A program made the position numbers and the translations under genes. A stretch of DNA of 64,000 nucleotides from Flexithrix dorotheae DSM 6795 (GTDB lineage Bacteria; Bacteroidota; Bacteroidia; Cytophagales; Flammeovirgaceae), in assembly GCF_000379765.1 (NCBI RefSeq), contig NZ_KB903434.1, positions 124,001-188,000 on the forward strand, in the 5' to 3' direction. The notes under the pieces were generated by a model. It did no database searches. It was not told where the DNA came from and was given only the letters and a program-made list of their open reading frames with translations. Each line of letters starts with the position of its first letter. The first letter of the stretch is position 1. This document shows, piece after piece, positions 25,954 to 35,562 of this stretch.

Positions 25954-27339
25954 TTAGATAGGCAGACAAACCAAAAATTTCGTATTTCCCGGCTTTGATT
26001 CCACCTTTACTTCACCGTTATGGTTCGAAATAATTTTTTGAACAGTATCCAATCCCAGGCCTGTACCTTTACCCATATCCTTTGTAGTAAAAAATGGATC
26101 AAAAATTTGGGATAAAATGCCTTCCGGAATACCTGTTCCATTGTCGGTAATTTGTACTTTCATAAATCTTCCCTCCACTTTAGCGCCTACTATTAAACTT
26201 CCTCCGCTGGCTTCCATGGCATCTATGGCATTATCAAAAAGATTCGTCCAAACCTGATTCAACTCTCCGGGATAGGCCTTTACCTTTGGGAGATCAGGGG
26301 GGAATTCTGCCTTAAAAGTAACATTATTTTTCCTTAGTTTATGGGCCAAAATATTTACCGTATTTCTAATCCCTTCAGTAATGTCGATTTCCTGTTTATC
26401 TGCATCTTTATCCATATAGGTAAATGATTTCACAGAATTTACCAAATGCGAGATTCTCCTGGATGCTTCTTCAATTTCCAACACCATTTTTTCAGTCGTC
26501 AGGTTGTCATTTATCCATTTTATAATCGGTGAAAAATATTGCTCAGGAACATACGCTAAAATTTCATCTAAGTCTTCTGTCTCAAAGCCAAATTCAATTA
26601 AATTTTCCGTCAATTCATAAGCTTCCTCTACTCCATGTTCCTCCAGCCAATCCTCTAATTCATCTTCCAGTTCAGTTTTTTCCATTAAAGACAATTGGCT
26701 ACCTTCTTTCGAATTAATTCTTGAAAACAAAATATGATTTACAGCGTCTACTTCATCATCCCCCATTTTTATTTTAATCACTTTTTTAAAATTTTCTGGC
26801 AAAACTTTCAAGTGATTTTTTAAAGCCTGAGAACTTCTCACAATGGCTGAAGCCGGATTGTTTAATTCATGAGCCAAACCTGCAGAGAGTTTTCCCAACG
26901 AAATTAATTTTTCATCCATTTGCTGCCTCACGGTGAAACTCCTGACCCGGGAAGTCATTTGATGTACAAACACCTCTGTTAGTTCATAATTTTCATGGAT
27001 CATCTCCTGGAAAAGAGATTTGTGTAAGCCCAACACTCTTGATTTCTCTACTGCAGTAGAATAGGCAGATGTAGTCTTTAACCTGGAATAAGGCAACACC
27101 CCTGAAATACTTCCTCTTTCCAGCCTGAAAAAATCCCTTTGCTGCCCATTTTGTACTCTGTAAATTCTGATCACCCCTTCTAAAACAATCTGAAGTTCTA
27201 CTATTTCATCGTCTGGTCTAAAAATAATCTCATCCATTTCATAGGTATGCTCTTCAGCATGATCAATAAACCATTGCAACTGATTTTCAGGCACTCGGCC
27301 TAAATTTTCATGCGATTTTAAAAATGCTAATAAATCCAT
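25954..27339 (-). CDS. Histidine kinase with a cyclic-nucleotide-binding-like sensor
   Basis: A 461-residue soluble kinase. The N-terminal 130 residues form a Crp-type beta-barrel sensor domain (about residues 30-125). The HisKA H-box LAHELNNP is near residue 154. An acidic insertion of about 100 residues (roughly 205-290) separates this helix from a second HisKA-like helix. The ATPase domain has N-box [11 protein letters not shown]1 DNGTGIP, F-box DPFFTT and G2 GKGTGLGL. There is no membrane segment, so the signal is cytoplasmic. It is co-transcribed with the receiver fusion, which is the obvious phosphotransfer partner. The ligand of the sensor is unknown. Confidence 0.88.
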   Translation of the reverse strand: MDLLAFLKSHENLGRVPENQLQWFIDHAEEHTYEMDEIIFRPDDEIVELQIVLEGVIRIYRVQNGQQRDFFRLERGSISGVLPYSRLKTTSAYSTAVEKSRVLGLHKSLFQEMIHENYELTEVFVHQMTSRVRSFTVRQQMDEKLISLGKLSAGLAHELNNPASAIVRSSQALKNHLKVLPENFKKVIKIKMGDDEVDAVNHILFSRINSKEGSQLSLMEKTELEDELEDWLEEHGVEEAYELTENLIEFGFETEDLDEILAYVPEQYFSPIIKWINDNLTTEKMVLEIEEASRRISHLVNSVKSFTYMDKDADKQEIDITEGIRNTVNILAHKLRKNNVTFKAEFPPDLPKVKAYPGELNQVWTNLFDNAIDAMEASGGSLIVGAKVEGRFMKVQITDNGTGIPEGILSQIFDPFFTTKDMGKGTGLGLDTVQKIISNHNGEVKVESKPGNTKFLVCLPI

Positions 27340-27568
27340 TTTGGTTGGGGAATAAGTAAAAAAAATCTGGAGGAATTATCTACAAGTTTGGAATTTAATG
27401 CGAGAATGAAAAACATAATAGGAAAAGGAATTGTTTCATTTCTGAAAAATTGTGGCCTGACTTGTTGAAATACAAGGCTTTGCTGATGGAAATCAATCAA
27501 ATAATTAGTCACTTTCCATTACTTTTTTTAATTTGTAAAAGTGATAGAATCTTAACCAGGAACTACTC

Positions 27569-27994
27569 ATGAGCGATAAAAAAGATGTAGTAAAAGAATA
27601 TTCTAATGGGGAAATAACAGTGGTTTGGGAACCCCACAAATGCATCCACAGCACAAATTGTTGGAAAGGATTATATAATGTCTTCAACCCAAATAAACGG
27701 CCATGGATAAAAATGGACGGCTCCTCATCTGAAAGAATTTCCCAACAGGTAGATAAATGTCCATCAGGGGCCCTTACCTGGTACAACAATGAAGAGGAGA
27801 AACCGGAAGTGGAGGCCATTTCCATAGAGGTTTTTCCAAACGGACCATTATTAATAAAAGGGGATATTCTGATAAAACACAGTGATGGTAGGGAAGAAAA
27901 GAAAATAAAATCCACAGCTTTTTGCAGGTGTGGGGCCTCAGGGAATAAACCATTTTGTGATGGCACACATAAAAAAATAGATTTTAAGGGATAA
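27569..27994 (+). CDS. Fer4_19 plus CDGSH iron-sulfur protein
   Basis: This 141-residue protein has two iron-sulfur modules. The N-terminal part (about residues 20-70) carries the divergent mono-cluster pattern PHKCIHSTNCWKG and DKCPSGALTW. The C-terminal part (about 115-135) carries the CDGSH signature CRCGASGNKPFCDGTH, which binds a labile 2Fe-2S cluster through three cysteines and one histidine. Such proteins are thought to be redox or iron-sulfur sensors and carriers; no enzymatic role is established. It is transcribed away from the redox-type kinase pair, and the next gene begins 11 bp later, so those two form an operon. Confidence 0.88.
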   Translation: MSDKKDVVKEYSNGEITVVWEPHKCIHSTNCWKGLYNVFNPNKRPWIKMDGSSSERISQQVDKCPSGALTWYNNEEEKPEVEAISIEVFPNGPLLIKGDILIKHSDGREEKKIKSTAFCRCGASGNKPFCDGTHKKIDFKG

Positions 27995-28005
27995 AAATTC
28001 CATGT

Positions 28006-29079
28006 ATGTCCGAAATAATTGATCAACCTCAAAATATAAGGGAAGGAGAAGAACTGGATAAAGAAAAACTTAATAATTTTTTCCAGCATTCTTTAGGAAC
28101 AACTAATGAAAAACTGGAAATCGCTCAATTTCCAAGTGGATTCTCCAACCTGACTTATCTGATAAAATATGGAGAAAATGAATGGGTATTAAGAAGACCG
28201 CCTTTTGGAGCTAATATAAAATCCGCTCACGATATGGGAAGGGAATTTAAAGTGCTGAATGCCTTGTCTAAAGTTGGGATCAAAGTCCCCAAACCCCTTT
28301 TATTTTCAATGGATGAAAAAATCTTAGGAAGTCCATTTTATGTGATGGAAAGAAAAAAAGGGATAATCTTAAGAAATAAAGCTCCCAAGGGAATAGACCT
28401 TAATCCCGAACTAATGAAAAAAGTTTCCCAATCGGCCATTCAGAACCTTGCTTCCTTACATCAGGTCGATGTTAAAAAGTCAGGCTTACAAAAATTGGGA
28501 AAACCTCAAGGTTATGTAGAAAGACAGGTGAAAGGCTGGATAAACCGGTATTTTAAGGCCGAAACCGATCACATCCCACAGATGAATGAATTGGCTGATT
28601 GGATGCAGGCTAATCAGCCGGAAAAATCTAATACTTCTTTTATCCACAATGATTTTAAGTACGATAACCTTGTGCTTAATCCCAAAAATTTGAATGAGGT
28701 AGAAGCCATTCTTGATTGGGAAATGGCCACTGTTGGCGATCCACTGATGGATTTGGGAACCTCCCTGGCTTATTGGTCGGAACCAAATGATCCTGATTTT
28801 CTTAAGCCGTTTAATCTCACCTGGCTACCTGGTAATCTCAACAGACAGGAAGTGGTAGATTATTATTCTTCGCTTACCCGTTCGGATTGTTCCAATATCA
28901 ATTTCTATTATGTTTTTGGATCGTTTAAAGTTGGGGTGATTGCCCAACAAATTTTTGCCCGATACCAAAAGGGATTAACAAAAGATTCCAGGTTTGCCGG
29001 ATTAATTCACCTGGTAAAAGCCTGTGCAAAAAATGGGGTAAAATCCCTTGAGCAAGGTAGAATTAGCCAACTTTATTAA
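28006..29079 (+). CDS. Aminoglycoside-phosphotransferase-fold kinase (ACAD10-like)
   Basis: A 357-residue APH-family kinase. The catalytic loop is FIHNDFKYDNLVL (about residues 212-224), and the metal-binding motif is ILDWEMATVGDPLMDLG (about 238-254). The N-terminal lobe has the glycine-rich SGFSNLTYLI segment. The closest named relatives are the kinase domain of ACAD10/ACAD11, which phosphorylates 4-hydroxyacyl-CoA, and choline-type kinases. A hydroxyacid or small-alcohol substrate is more likely than an antibiotic. It is co-transcribed with the iron-sulfur protein. Confidence 0.83.
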   Translation: MSEIIDQPQNIREGEELDKEKLNNFFQHSLGTTNEKLEIAQFPSGFSNLTYLIKYGENEWVLRRPPFGANIKSAHDMGREFKVLNALSKVGIKVPKPLLFSMDEKILGSPFYVMERKKGIILRNKAPKGIDLNPELMKKVSQSAIQNLASLHQVDVKKSGLQKLGKPQGYVERQVKGWINRYFKAETDHIPQMNELADWMQANQPEKSNTSFIHNDFKYDNLVLNPKNLNEVEAILDWEMATVGDPLMDLGTSLAYWSEPNDPDFLKPFNLTWLPGNLNRQEVVDYYSSLTRSDCSNINFYYVFGSFKVGVIAQQIFARYQKGLTKDSRFAGLIHLVKACAKNGVKSLEQGRISQLY

Positions 29080-29444
29080 ATTATACATTCCTGTTTTTTC
29101 CAGTAAAAAAAATCATAAATAATTCCTGAAATGGTACGTTCAGGCTTCATTTTTTTTGTCCGACTACTGATTGATCCAAAGAATTTTTAACTCCTGAAAT
29201 CCTGTATTTTTCGCTCCTAAAAACACAGGATTTCCACTATTTTTTTATTTAAAATCATTCACAAAACCCTTTTAATAGCCTGTTATAAGCACATTTAACA
29301 TTACAGTAACATAAAATTCATCAAAAAGAAAAACTCAAAGCTTGGTCAGGGTTTTTTATGGGCATATGTTTACACTTTGGTTAAATAGACTTAAAATTAA
29401 CCATAAAATTTGTACAGAAAAGGCACATCAGATGCCTAAAAATT
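29080..29444 (+). other. Intergenic region with a weak terminator
   Basis: CCTGAA (29125-29130) and TTCAGG (29139-29144) form a short stem followed by CTTCA and eight T, a plausible terminator for the preceding operon. The remaining 300 bp upstream of the phosphate transporter are AT-rich. A near-match to a -7 box (TACACTTTG, one base too long) lies near 29371. No gene is seen. Confidence 0.4.
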
Positions 29445-30635
29445 ATGGAAAAAATCAGTAACAATTCAAATACTCTGGAGATATCAAAAAGAGTGTTTTT
29501 TGTAATCGCCATCCTGTTCGCTTTTCTGCTTTCACTCAACCTTATGGGAGGCTCTTTTAAGTTAATGGGAAAAGATGTTGCTCAGCAAATTATTTCTATC
29601 ACCTCTAATCCATTTATCGGTCTTTTTGTTGGTTTGTTAGCCACAGCAATTATTCAAAGTAGTTCTACTTCCACTTCAATGATTGTGGCAATTGTAGCCT
29701 CCGGTTCACTAACACTTGAAAATGCCGTACCCATGATAATGGGGGCCAACATTGGAACCAGTGTAACCAGTAGTATTGTAGCTCTGGGACACGTAACAGA
29801 AAAAGAGGAATTCAAGAAAGCTATTGGGGCTGCAACAGTCCATGATTTTTTCAATCTCATTGTAGTAGCTATTATTTTTCCATTGGAATATTTCACCGGA
29901 TTTCTTTCCGGATTGGGTCATTATGTAGCTGGACTGTTTTACTCAGAGGCTTTCGAAAGTAAGGAGATGTTCAGTATCCTAGGGGTTACAGTAAAACCAG
30001 TTGGAAAATGGATTATATCGTTCTTAGGAAAGAATGCACTTTTGATCTTTGCCGTCTCCATGGTTGGGTTAATTTTCTCTTTAAGAGGATTTACGGCAGT
30101 TCTTAAGAAATTATTAATTGGAAACTCCCAAAAAGCTTTAGAAAAACATATTTTCGGAAATCCGGTAAAATCATTAACATGGGGAGCACTTATCACTGCT
30201 TCTGTTCAGTCGAGTTCGGTTACCACTTCACTTACTGTACCGCTTGTAGCTGCCGATAAAGCCTCCTTAAAACAGGTTTTCCCATTTCTGATGGGTGCCA
30301 ATATAGGCACTACTGTCACAGCGCTTATTGCTGCACTTTCCCAAACAGAGGCAGCGTTAAGTGTAGCCTTCTGTCACTTGTTTTTCAACCTGATTGGTGT
30401 ATTATTACTTTTTCCAATTAGGAGCATAAGAAATATCCCAATTTTCCTTGCAGAAACTTTGGGAACTGCCACTTTGAGAAACAGAATGGTAGGATTTGCT
30501 TATATTATCATAACTTTCTTTGCCATACCTTTTGTACTAATTTTTTTCACATCCGATGTGAAAGCACAAAAGCCACAAAAAGGGATTGTTAAAGAGGTAA
30601 AAGTAGAAGCTCCAAAAACAGTTAAGGTCAAATAA
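29445..30635 (+). CDS. Na+/phosphate cotransporter (NptA/PNaS family)
   Basis: A 396-residue inner-membrane transporter with about nine helices. The two inverted family repeats are clear. Each contains a QSSS signature: IIQSSSTSTSMIVA (about residue 65) and SVQSSSVTTSLTV (about 253). Each is followed by the glycine-rich GANIGTSVT / GANIGTTVT. These bind phosphate and Na+. The PhoU-like C-terminal domain found in many bacterial relatives is absent. The protein ends in a basic tail after the last helix. It is a single-gene unit with a strong terminator. Confidence 0.92.
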   Translation: MEKISNNSNTLEISKRVFFVIAILFAFLLSLNLMGGSFKLMGKDVAQQIISITSNPFIGLFVGLLATAIIQSSSTSTSMIVAIVASGSLTLENAVPMIMGANIGTSVTSSIVALGHVTEKEEFKKAIGAATVHDFFNLIVVAIIFPLEYFTGFLSGLGHYVAGLFYSEAFESKEMFSILGVTVKPVGKWIISFLGKNALLIFAVSMVGLIFSLRGFTAVLKKLLIGNSQKALEKHIFGNPVKSLTWGALITASVQSSSVTTSLTVPLVAADKASLKQVFPFLMGANIGTTVTALIAALSQTEAALSVAFCHLFFNLIGVLLLFPIRSIRNIPIFLAETLGTATLRNRMVGFAYIIITFFAIPFVLIFFTSDVKAQKPQKGIVKEVKVEAPKTVKVK

Positions 30636-30657
30636 TTTCGAAGAACTTTCTTTTACG

Positions 30658-30697
30658 AATCCTTTATTCAATCCCTTTGAATAAAGGATTTTTTTTT
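30658..30697 (+). terminator. Terminator after the phosphate transporter gene
   Basis: A near-perfect 13-bp stem (ATCCTTTATTCAA with TTGAATAAAGGAT) has a short loop and is followed by nine T. Confidence 0.88.
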
Positions 30698-30830
30698 GCC
30701 TTGCTTTAATTAAGGAAGGCTATATGGTTCTGAAAAGGATATATTAACCATAGAATCCCTAAATTCGCACATTGTCTTTTCTTATTGGTAAAAGCACTTG
30801 AATTAGGCGATTTGGCTACAAATATTAATT

Positions 30831-31892
30831 ATGGAAATAGAAAAAATTTGGGTTGAAGTTACAGATTTATTAAAAACCTTAATCAGCACTAAATCATTGA
30901 GCAGGAAAGAAGATGAAACGGCCAGTTTAATTGCATCATTTCTTCAATCAAAAAACCTTCAGGTAAACAGGCATCTTAATAATGTATGGGTGACCTCCCC
31001 TCATTTTGACGATGCCAAACCAACTATTTTATTAAATAGTCATCATGATACTGTAAAACCCAATCCCGGCTGGACAAAAGATCCATTTTTTCCATTGCTT
31101 GAAGATGATAAATTAACCGGCCTGGGCAGTAATGATGCGGGAGGACCTCTAATGGCACTATTAGGAGCATTCTTACTTATGAAGGATGAAAACAATGAAT
31201 TTAATTTAATTTTTGCAGCTACTGCTGAAGAAGAAATTTCTGGTAAAAATGGAATTGCCAGTATTCTGGAAAAGCTTGGGAAAATTGACCTGGGAATTGT
31301 GGGTGAGCCTACTCAGTGTCAAATGGCTATTGCCGAAAAAGGGCTAATGGTGATGGACTGTACAGCTCACGGAAAGGCTGGGCATGCCGCAAGAAATGAA
31401 GGGGTAAACAGTATTTACAAGGCTATGAAAGATATTGAGTGGTTCCGAACTTTCAATTTCCCGAGAACCTCTGAAACGCTTGGTGAAATAAAAATGTCAG
31501 TCACTCAAATTGAGGCAGGAAAACAGCATAATGTGGTTCCGGACTTATGTAAATTTGTAGTTGACGTGAGAAGCACTGACGCCTATAGCAATAAAGAGAT
31601 TTATGAAATCATAAAACAGCATGTGGAATGTGAAGTAAACCCAAGGTCCTTCAGATTGAATTCTTCAGGAATTTCCCTAAATCATCCGATAGTAAAAAAG
31701 GGAATTGAACTGAATTTAAGCTATTATGGTTCTCCAACCCTTTCCGACCAGGCATTAATGCCTTTTACAACCATAAAAATTGGTCCGGGGGACTCCGCTC
31801 GTTCTCACACAGCCGATGAGTATATTTATTTATCAGAAATAAAGCAGGGAATTGAAACTTATGTAAATTTGCTCAGTGGTCTGGTATTTTAA
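30831..31892 (+). CDS. argE: M20-family ArgE-like deacylase of arginine synthesis
   Basis: A 353-residue dinuclear zinc hydrolase. Zinc ligands and catalytic residues are visible in NSHHDTVKP (about residues 70-78), LGSNDAGGP (about 103) and ATAEEEISG (about 136), plus EPTQ and a late histidine in RSHTADEY. In Bacteroidota this position in the pathway is filled by a deacylase that acts on N-acetyl- or N-succinyl-citrulline rather than N-acetylornithine. That substrate is inferred from family knowledge and from the adjacent argH, which acts two steps later. There is a 90-bp gap to argH, and the two are probably one operon. Confidence 0.85.
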   Translation: MEIEKIWVEVTDLLKTLISTKSLSRKEDETASLIASFLQSKNLQVNRHLNNVWVTSPHFDDAKPTILLNSHHDTVKPNPGWTKDPFFPLLEDDKLTGLGSNDAGGPLMALLGAFLLMKDENNEFNLIFAATAEEEISGKNGIASILEKLGKIDLGIVGEPTQCQMAIAEKGLMVMDCTAHGKAGHAARNEGVNSIYKAMKDIEWFRTFNFPRTSETLGEIKMSVTQIEAGKQHNVVPDLCKFVVDVRSTDAYSNKEIYEIIKQHVECEVNPRSFRLNSSGISLNHPIVKKGIELNLSYYGSPTLSDQALMPFTTIKIGPGDSARSHTADEYIYLSEIKQGIETYVNLLSGLVF

Positions 31893-31982
31893 GAACCTGA
31901 ATTCATTTTTGGGAACACCATTCCGATCAGGCTCAAAATGGAGAATATTTCACTAATTACTTAAAATCATAAAATTAAGGCG

Positions 31983-33314
31983 ATGAAGTTGTGGCAAAAA
32001 GATTTCAGCATTGATAAAAAAATTGAAAATTTCACAGTTGGCAGGGACAGGGAACTGGACATGGAACTAGCTCCTTTCGATGTTTTAGGATCAATTGCCC
32101 ATATTACCATGTTGGAAAGCATTGGTTTACTCACAGCAGCAGAATTAAAAACATTAGTAAAAGCCTTACAAGAAATTTACAAGGAAATTGAGGAGGGTAA
32201 TTTTACAATCGAGGATGGAATAGAAGATGTACATTCACAGGTTGAAAAATTACTTACCGAACGACTGGGTGACACTGGAAAGAAAATCCACAGTGGCAGA
32301 TCGAGAAATGATCAGGTTTTGGTGGACTTGAAACTTTATATGCGTTCTGAAATTAAGGTTTTGGTTGAATTAATTAATGAACTTTTCTCTACTTTAATTC
32401 ACAAAAGTGAACAATTTAAAGATGTTTTAATTCCGGGATATACGCACTTTCAGGTAGCCATGCCATCCTCTTTTGGCCTCTGGTTTGGAGCCTATGCAGA
32501 AAGCCTTGCTGATGATTTGCTCGTTTTAAATTCAGCCTTTAAAGTTTCTAATCAAAACCCTCTTGGCTCAGCGGCAGGCTATGGTTCTTCATTTCCGCTG
32601 AACCGAACCATGACTACCGAACTTTTAGGCTTCGAAGATTTAAGTTATAATGTGGTTTATGCTCAAATGGGAAGGGGAAAAACTGAAAAAACATTGGCTT
32701 TCGCCATGAACTCAATTGCCGGGACTCTGGAGAAAATGGCCATGGATGTGACTTTATACATGAACCAAAACTTTGGTTTTCTTACCTTCCCCGATCAACT
32801 TACTACAGGTTCCAGCATCATGCCACACAAAAAAAATCCTGATGTTTTTGAACTGGTAAGAGCAAAGAGCAATAAAATTATGGCCTTAGCCAATGAAATT
32901 TCATTAATCACCGGGAATCTTCCTTCAGGATACCACAGGGATTTTCAGCTTATTAAAGAATCTTTTATTGATGGTTTAAAAGACCTTAAAGATTGCCTTG
33001 AAATATCCAATTATATGCTCCAACACATTATTATAAAAGATGAAATAATTAAGGATAGCAGATATAAATACCTATTTAGTGTAGAAGCAGTAAATGATGA
33101 GGTTTTGAAGGGGACTTCATTCAGGGATGCTTATAAAAATATTGGTAAGCAGATTGGGGAAGGAACTTATGTGGATAAAACAGACATTCATCATACCCAC
33201 GAAGGGAGCGTAGGGAATTTATGCAATACCCAGATTACTGAAAAGTTTGAGCGGGTAAAGCAAAGCTTCGATTTTGGAAAAATGGATACTGCAATTAAAA
33301 AACTTCTTTCATAG
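31983..33314 (+). CDS. argH: Argininosuccinate lyase
   Basis: Cleaves argininosuccinate to arginine and fumarate, the last step of arginine synthesis. The 443-residue protein belongs to the fumarase/aspartase superfamily. HSGRSRNDQV (about residue 101), the TPGYTH-like PGYTHFQVAMPS, and the signature GSSIMPHKKNPD with the catalytic serine (about residue 278) are all present. Homotetrameric in relatives. It lies downstream of the ArgE-like deacylase and 15 bp upstream of a small membrane-protein gene, all on one strand. Confidence 0.96.
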   Translation: MKLWQKDFSIDKKIENFTVGRDRELDMELAPFDVLGSIAHITMLESIGLLTAAELKTLVKALQEIYKEIEEGNFTIEDGIEDVHSQVEKLLTERLGDTGKKIHSGRSRNDQVLVDLKLYMRSEIKVLVELINELFSTLIHKSEQFKDVLIPGYTHFQVAMPSSFGLWFGAYAESLADDLLVLNSAFKVSNQNPLGSAAGYGSSFPLNRTMTTELLGFEDLSYNVVYAQMGRGKTEKTLAFAMNSIAGTLEKMAMDVTLYMNQNFGFLTFPDQLTTGSSIMPHKKNPDVFELVRAKSNKIMALANEISLITGNLPSGYHRDFQLIKESFIDGLKDLKDCLEISNYMLQHIIIKDEIIKDSRYKYLFSVEAVNDEVLKGTSFRDAYKNIGKQIGEGTYVDKTDIHHTHEGSVGNLCNTQITEKFERVKQSFDFGKMDTAIKKLLS

Positions 33315-33329
33315 TTTTAGAGCAGTCTC

Positions 33330-33758
33330 ATGGTAAAGCAATTCCTTCCCAAGGCTCTTCACCACTTCAAAAATAATCTATTAACAGTAGTGATGGTTTT
33401 CCTGGCGGGGATGTCAAATGGAGTGATGGATACTTTACAATTCCATTATGGGAAGTCAATTTTTAATAATTCGGTAAAATTTGAGCAGGAATTTTGGAAT
33501 CCTGATATTAGCTGGAAAAACAAGTATCAGGATTTTCCTAAAGATAAGTCTCCCCGTTTTCCAGGGTCTATCACCATTTTCGTATGGTTAACTGATGGCT
33601 GGCATTTTTTTCAGGCAGCAATGCTAATATTTTTCCTTTTGTCCATTATTCTTTATAAAAACCAAAGGTCTTATATCATCCGTTTTTTAATGCTCATTAT
33701 TTTATTCTCTTCTTTTAGTTTGGGCTTTTCCCTCATGTATGATTTTTTTCTAATATAA
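33330..33758 (+). CDS. Small three-helix membrane protein downstream of argH
   Basis: This 142-residue protein has hydrophobic helices at about residues 16-37, 86-104 and 112-138. The first loop is polar, with the notable segment FVWLTDGWHFFQ just before the second helix. No function is recognised. The start is an ATG 15 bp after the argH stop, so it is almost certainly co-transcribed with argH. That alone does not tie it to arginine metabolism. Confidence 0.7.
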   Translation: MVKQFLPKALHHFKNNLLTVVMVFLAGMSNGVMDTLQFHYGKSIFNNSVKFEQEFWNPDISWKNKYQDFPKDKSPRFPGSITIFVWLTDGWHFFQAAMLIFFLLSIILYKNQRSYIIRFLMLIILFSSFSLGFSLMYDFFLI

Positions 33759-34258
33759 GATGAGGATTTTAAAAAAAATGTTTTAATTATTTAACCTGAT
33801 TAATTTAAACAAACACACTTTCTTACAGTGTTAATGAGATGACATAAAAGAGAAGATTTTGAACTGAAAATTTTCTCCATTTGGTAAATTATTAAATACA
33901 CCAAAACTTCTCTTTTTCTTTATTTATTTTTAATAACCGCATAAAATCAAAATAAAAAAACAAATAATCTGGATCAACCACCTCTTTTCCAGGCATTTTC
34001 ACCATAATAATCAAATATTACAATATCAGACTTTAAAGCATTTTATCTTAATAAGTTTAAATCTTGTTAATGCCAGAATTTCATATTTTCAATTAGAAAT
34101 GTAAGGCTTTCCTGGGATCACTACAGGAATTCAAAATAAAATTACAATGGTACAGAGTGGTTACAAGTCCTCTTTTGCATTTGCCAGCTTTTTTTTAAAA
34201 TGGAATAAAATTAGGGATTAGTATTCCAAATTATTTTCTTCATTTAATACTAATCAAA
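33759..34258 (+). other. 500-bp AT-rich gap with a long-loop terminator-like structure
   Basis: AAAAGAGAAG (33846-33855) with TTTTG pairs with CAAAACTTCTCTTTT (33902-33916), followed by T-rich sequence. A second small hairpin lies in the loop. It may end the argE-argH transcript. No gene or promoter match is visible in the rest. Confidence 0.35.
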
Positions 34259-34891
34259 ATGCAGTCGCTAAAGCTATTGTTCGCAGGATTGATCGTAACC
34301 ATATTATTATCCAGTCATACTGTTTTAAATAATGGTGGGGAATATCCTAAGCCTGTGGTTAAAATCCAATCAGAAAAACCAGAAGTATGTTTAATGAAGG
34401 GCCTATTACTTAAAAAAGGTTTGGTAAAAAGTGCCAGTGCCAGTGCCAATGTAGAAGTACTTGTATTTCTTCAGCAGGAAAATGGTCACTGGATGAAAAA
34501 ATATTATAACCGAAGGGGGTCCGGAATTATCCCAATGAATCTGGGTGATTGCTCATTCACTGGAAATTACCATGCGCTAGCCTATTATGCCAATCAAAAA
34601 GAGGGACAGGCGCTCAGCTATAAAGAAGTGCTCCATTTGCATAACTCTAAAGGAAATACACCTAAGTTCAGAGTGACCAGAAAGGAGAAAAATGAAAATG
34701 GAATTAATTTTATTCAGGGAGAAGTATTTACCCCTAAGGGAGAAACCGTGGAGGTTACATTATATATGGAGAAAAAAGAAGGAGGTTGGAGAAAAAAACA
34801 TTTTAAGTACTTCGGGTCTGGAAAAATAGACCTTGATATTCATGGAAAGGATTTAACTGGTAGATATAAAGCTTCCATTCAGGTAATTTAA
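34259..34891 (+). CDS. Secreted protein with two tandem copies of a beta domain
   Basis: This 210-residue protein has a signal peptide (hydrophobic residues about 5-18, ending near SSHT). The mature part contains an internal duplication. About residues 62-105 read VEVLVFLQQ...GHWMKKYY...GSG...FTGNYHA. About residues 164-207 read VEVTLYMEKK...GGWRKKHF...GSG...LTGRYKA. Each unit looks like a small beta-sandwich built around a G-x-W-x-K-K core. No known family is recognised. A periplasmic or surface role is inferred only from the signal peptide. It converges with another secreted unknown and shares a terminator. Confidence 0.7.
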   Translation: MQSLKLLFAGLIVTILLSSHTVLNNGGEYPKPVVKIQSEKPEVCLMKGLLLKKGLVKSASASANVEVLVFLQQENGHWMKKYYNRRGSGIIPMNLGDCSFTGNYHALAYYANQKEGQALSYKEVLHLHNSKGNTPKFRVTRKEKNENGINFIQGEVFTPKGETVEVTLYMEKKEGGWRKKHFKYFGSGKIDLDIHGKDLTGRYKASIQVI

Positions 34892-34907
34892 TACCGGGAA
34901 TTTTTAT

Positions 34908-34944
34908 AAAAAGGGGACTGAATTAATTTGGTCCCCTTTTTTTT
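34908..34944. terminator. Bidirectional terminator between two secreted-protein genes
   Basis: AAAAAGGGGAC (34908-34918) pairs with GTCCCCTTTTT (34931-34941), with A- and T-runs on the outer sides. It serves converging genes. Confidence 0.85.
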
Positions 34945-34947
34945 GGT

Positions 34948-35562
34948 TTAATTTGAAATCTGATTATAATAATTTAAAACTTTTATATAGGCTGTTTCAC
35001 CATTAAGTGTTAATTCTTCTTCTTTAATAAATTCCTTCACTGCAAATAAATCTTCCCCTAACACAGATTCCATTTGCTTTTCAAAATTTTTAATATTTAC
35101 CAGTTTTTCATTTGAAAGCAGAAAATATTTGTGCAGAAAAATATATTTCTCTCTGTCTTGTTTGTACCTCATTGATTTATTACTTTCCGGGTTAAGTATT
35201 TTGCGGGAAGTTTTCAGTAAATTTATTTCCCCCGGTACAAGTACTTCAAAAAATACTCTTCTGTAATATCCTCTATCTTTAGTTTCTTTATAGAGAGAAA
35301 TAAATTTTTTGACTTTGTTTGTTTTTTCATCAAAATACTGGAAGGAACTTACTAATTGTGGGGTAAAAGCCTGAGCAATATTCTGTCTTTTTAGAATGAT
35401 AATGGCAGGGTTTAATTCATGTTTTATTTTTCCATGAATCACTTTTCCATTTTTTAAATAAACTGTACCAAGGAAAAATTCGGAATCATTGAGTTCATCG
35501 GTTGCATGTAACTGAACGGTACATACAACCATTACTCCCAGGAGTAAGGTAAAGATTTTCAT
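34948..35562 (-). CDS. Secreted hypothetical protein
   Basis: A 204-residue protein with a clear signal peptide (MKIFTLLLGVMVVCTV, cleavage near HATD). The mature N-terminal third starts with the segment FLGTVYLKNGKVIHGKI. This beta-rich pattern recurs in small secreted Bacteroidota proteins of unknown function. A lysine- and tyrosine-rich C-terminal half follows, with no motif I recognise. It converges with the duplicated-domain secreted protein, but there is no evidence of joint function. Confidence 0.65.
   Translation of the reverse strand: MKIFTLLLGVMVVCTVQLHATDELNDSEFFLGTVYLKNGKVIHGKIKHELNPAIIILKRQNIAQAFTPQLVSSFQYFDEKTNKVKKFISLYKETKDRGYYRRVFFEVLVPGEINLLKTSRKILNPESNKSMRYKQDREKYIFLHKYFLLSNEKLVNIKNFEKQMESVLGEDLFAVKEFIKEEELTLNGETAYIKVLNYYNQISN

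Noticed and set aside
27505-28089. A 194-codon open frame on the minus strand opposite the iron-sulfur and kinase genes
   Set aside because: It lies entirely opposite two well-supported genes, has a composition typical of reversed coding sequence and shows no motif.
28006-29079. Antibiotic-resistance aminoglycoside phosphotransferase
   Set aside because: The fold is shared, but the DWE motif, length and similarity to ACAD10-type kinases point to a metabolic kinase.
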